From Acetobacteraceae bacterium (GTDB lineage: Bacteria; Pseudomonadota; Alphaproteobacteria; Acetobacterales; Acetobacteraceae): a stretch of DNA of 64,000 bases. Below the pieces are notes generated by a model. It was not told where the DNA came from and ran no database searches. It saw only the letters and a list, made by a program, of their open reading frames with translations. Shown one piece after another: positions 61,109 through 64,000 of the stretch. The stretch spans positions 124,001 to 188,000 of the forward strand of contig CP154827.1 of assembly GCA_039613835.1 (NCBI GenBank), given 5' to 3'. Position 1 is the first letter of the stretch; every line of letters starts with the position of its first letter. The translations under genes and the position numbers were made by a program.

Positions 61109-62624
61109 TATTCCTTCGCTTTGCGGAAATACCCGTCAATAAACGGATTATTTGACGTCAGTGATTTTCGTGCGGGAAGTGACACGGCATCCCACCCGCC
61201 CCCAAGCGCGGTTATCAGCGCAACATGTGAGGTCCATTGTGATTAACGCACGCCCAAGGCCCGCACCTCATAATTCAAAGCGTTCTGCTGGCTTGTGATG
61301 ACTGTCGTATAGATTTCCGTGCCCGCCCATGAAGGCGTTCATGGAAACGTGGACAGCCTCTTTGGCGGAAGTCACAGCTGCTTCCTGCTCTGCATATTGT
61401 TTTTCGAGAATGCGCAGGTTGGAGAAATTATCTTCAACATTCTGAAGGGCTGTCAGCACGGTTTGGCGGTAATTGGCGACGGCCGCATCATAATCCGCCT
61501 TCGCGCCCCTCACGGCCGCGCGCCGCGCGCCGCCAGAGAAAATCGTCTCCGATGCCGCGGCCCCTAATGACCAGAAGCGCGATGCGGCACGGATCAGCTC
61601 ATCAAGCGGGTCACCACTATAGCCATATTGCGCCGATAAAGTGAATTGCGGGTAATAAGCGGCGATGGCCGCGTTATATCCGGCCAGCCTGCGCTTCGCC
61701 GCGGCAACATCCGGCCGCCTTTGCAGAAGCGTGGATGGCACCGCAACGGGCAAGGCGGGTAGTTTGGGGGGAAGGTCAGCCTCAGGGATGGTCACTTCGG
61801 TTGGCGCCTTGCCCATCAAAACGGCAATGGCGTGCTCATACTGGGCGCGCGCGACACCCGCCTGTGTCTCCTGTGCGATCGTCTGCTGCAACTGATAGCG
61901 CGCCTGAAGGAGAGCGGAGGGTTCAGCCACTCCAGTCTCCGCCTGATTCTGTACAATGCGTAGCGCTTCGCGGAAGTAGGATACGTTACGCGCATAAAGG
62001 CGGCGGAGACTGTCCTGATAGCGCATATTGAAATAATTCGTCGCGAGTTGCGCCTGGTAAGAAAGCTGCGCATTGGCGAGATCAGCGGCGCTGGCCTGGG
62101 TCACATCAACCTGCTGCTCCACCTGGCGGCGAATTTTACCCCAGATATCGATCGTCCAACTGGCGCTGGGACTGGTGGACCATGTATTGACCGTGGTCGT
62201 GTGGCTATAATTAACGAAGGACCTCGCAGAGGCACTTCGCGACTGCCACCCTGCGCATTGCGGCTGAAGGAGAAATTGCCGTTAAGCGTCGGGAATAATT
62301 GCGCGCGCACGCTGTCAATCATGGCCCTGGCCTTACGATACTGCGCCTCATATTGCTTGACGTTCTGGTTGGTGATGTTGACCTGATCTTCCAGTCCGTC
62401 AAGCGTGGGGTCACCGTAAATGCGCCACCATGGGCCCTTATTTGCTTCCGCCATCTCTGGCTGTGCGACGGTCCAGCCCGGCGGTGACTTGGGGGCTCTT
62501 TGAAAACGGGTGAGATAATGGCTTGCGGACGCTTGTAATTCGGTCCCACCATCCAGCATCCTGACAGGAAAGGCGTCAGCACAAGGGCTGATAGCAAAGG
62601 GGAAGGGGGCAGGACAGGGCGCAT
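61108..62624 (-). pseudogene. Outer-membrane efflux lipoprotein (NodT/OprM type), second copy, disrupted
   Basis: The start MRPVLPPSPLLSALVLTPFL leads to a lipobox (LSGC) and the family motif WMVGPNYKRP. A frameshift near 62510 leads to GPWWRIYGDPTLDGLEDQVN, and another near 62225 to the long open part with LLQRRPDVAAAKRRLAGYNA. The last shift near 61285 separates the final segment (LITALGGGWDAVSLP), which ends at the TAA at 61110-61108. It is distinct in sequence from the copy at 30757-32343. The ATG overlaps the end of the upstream RND gene as TGATG. Confidence 0.8.
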
Positions 62625-64000
62625 CAGGTTTCTGGTCCGTGGATAAGGCGTTGAAGTGACAGGCAGGTGGCGCGCACAAAGCGTCCGGATGCGCGCCGAG
62701 GCGATCAAGGATGAGGAAAACGGCAGGCACGGTGAAGAGAGTCAGGGCCTGACTGAAAATCAGCCCGCTCAGAATGGAAATGCCGAGCGGGCGGCGGAGT
62801 TCTTCCCCGTAACCGCCCGTGATGATCAGCGGGATGGCGTCGAAAGCTGCGGCCAGGGAGGTCATGATGATCGGGCGGAACCGTGCCAGGCTTGCACGTC
62901 GGATGGAGGCAACGGGCGATAGTCCGGCGCGGTCCTCCCTGATAGCAAAATCGATCAGGATGATGGCGTTTTTCTTGACGATGCCGATGAGGAGGATCAC
63001 CCCGATCATCGCCATGAGAGAAAATTCCTCCCCGGCAAGTCACAAAGCGATAATTGCGTCGGCCCCTGCTGAAGGAAGCGTGGAGAGGATGGTGATGGGG
63101 TGGACAAGGCTTTCATAAAGAATGCCCAGAACAACATAGACAGCGACCAGCGCGGCGAGGATCAGATAAGGTTCTTTTTGGATGGTCTTCTGGAATAATG
63201 CCGCATTCCCGGCGAAATCAACGCGAATTTCCGGCGGAAGGTGGATCTTGACGGTCGCCGCCTTGATCGCGGCAATCGCCTGCCCCAGGGAGTCTCCCGG
63301 GCGTAAGTTAAATGAGATGGTGGAGGAAACAGCCTGAGCCTCGTGATTAACCGCCAGGGGATTGGTGGTGGGGACGATGTCCGATGTCATGGTCAGGGGG
63401 ACCATCGTCGCGACTTCTGTCGTGACAGCGGCGCCGCTTGACGTATTCGCCCCACCCGCAAGGCTGTTTGCCATTTTGGTTTTGATAGGCGGCCTCAGCC
63501 GGGTTGAGCGGGACTGACGACGCGTCTGCTGACCTCACACGGATATTGTTGGAGGCGACGCTCCCACTGGGGTGCCGCCTGTCGTGCTGACCCAGCTTTG
63601 CAAGAGGCTTCCGGGGCTTCTGGAAAATCGCGGATCCGCTTCCATAATCACGCGATACTGGTTGGACGATGTGTAGATGACAGATGCTGCGCGCTGGCCG
63701 TAGGCATCGAATAATGTGTTGCTGATGAGTTGCGCCGTCAGCCCATAACGCGCAGCGAGGTCGCGCTTGATGGCGATATCAGCCGAAGCCCCGCCTTGCT
63801 GGAGATCAGAATTCGGGTCGGAAATTTCCGGCAGGGTTGAGGGTGCCTTGACGAGACGTGGTGTCCAGGCTGCCAAAGCCTCGGCATCGGGGCTGAGAAG
63901 CGAATATTGATAAGCGCCGTTCCCCCCGGCGTGCGCCCGTTCGCACGCCGCCCATCGATAGGAAATAAACTTCAGCGCCCGGCAAATCTGCGAAGGAACG
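62624..64000 (-). pseudogene. RND efflux permease (MdtB/MdtC-like), C-terminal half, disrupted and cut by the window edge
   Basis: The visible part is the C-terminal half of an inner-membrane drug/proton antiporter. It has the porter segment ADIAIKRDLAARYGLTAQLI, then two compensating frameshifts between about 63560 and 63470. The helix segment YVVLGILYESLVHPITILST follows, then an in-frame TGA at 63042-63040, and then EEFSLMAMIGVILLIGIVKK with the helix-11 region. A final shift near 62680 garbles the last residues. The rest lies beyond the window. Confidence 0.78.

Noticed and set aside
1..64000. CRISPR arrays, prophage genes, transposases, rRNA genes
   Set aside because: I saw no regularly spaced direct repeats, phage structural genes, DDE or HUH transposase motifs, or 16S/23S conserved stretches. 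Decay here does not appear to come from insertion sequences.

Overview
The window looks like a chromosomal segment of an alphaproteobacterium, most likely an acetic acid bacterium (Acetobacteraceae). This rests on the order DUF3576 - leuS - lptE - holA, the gene order and protein style of the S10-spc-alpha ribosomal block with adk after secY, and NodT-type efflux lipoproteins. I could not run a search, so the family assignment is an inference.

Layout: (1) 1-2300, wrecked urease accessory genes (ureE tail, ureF, ureG) and a wrecked nickel permease. (2) 2319-5658, divergent metE and a metR-like regulator sharing a 112-bp control region with two identical palindromes. (3) 5977-6283, a tRNA-Arg(CCU) gene on the minus strand, split in its anticodon loop by a 230-nt group I intron. 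(4) 6639-8585, a decayed BTAD-type regulator. (5) 8748-13615, DUF3576 lipoprotein, leuS, lptE and holA. (6) 13968-18203, a peptide ABC importer (one intact permease and a deletion-fused remnant) followed by two lipoprotein cell-wall peptidase-like genes. (7) 18655-20719, a YidB-like gene and minE, minD and a broken minC. (8) 20822-26161, a GST, a gutted DJ-1/PfpI gene, a secreted repeat protein, rmuC and an intact two-component system. (9) 26317-32343, a decayed tripartite RND efflux operon. (10) 32565-60521, an almost continuous block of translation and transcription genes: rplKAJL-rpoBC, rpsLG-tuf, then S10-spc-alpha with secY, adk and rpoA. (11) 60886-64000, a frameshifted DUF1328 gene and a second decayed RND/outer-membrane-factor operon that runs off the window.

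The main theme is contrast. Essential genes are uninterrupted over tens of kilobases, while the urease/nickel genes, a peptide importer, two efflux pumps, a large regulator, minC and several small genes carry stops, frameshifts and deletions. That pattern fits ongoing gene loss in a lineage with a narrowed niche better than uniform sequencing error, although homopolymer indels (for example nine G in ureG) need read-level checking.

The most distinctive single element is the intron-split tRNA-Arg. Its exons join into a complete cloverleaf with an encoded CCA, and the intron shows all four group I core elements (P, Q, R, S) and a GGG guide that pairs with the CCU anticodon. Also notable are the ATGA-overlapped split minC, fusA missing between rpsG and tuf, and secE-nusG missing upstream of rplK.
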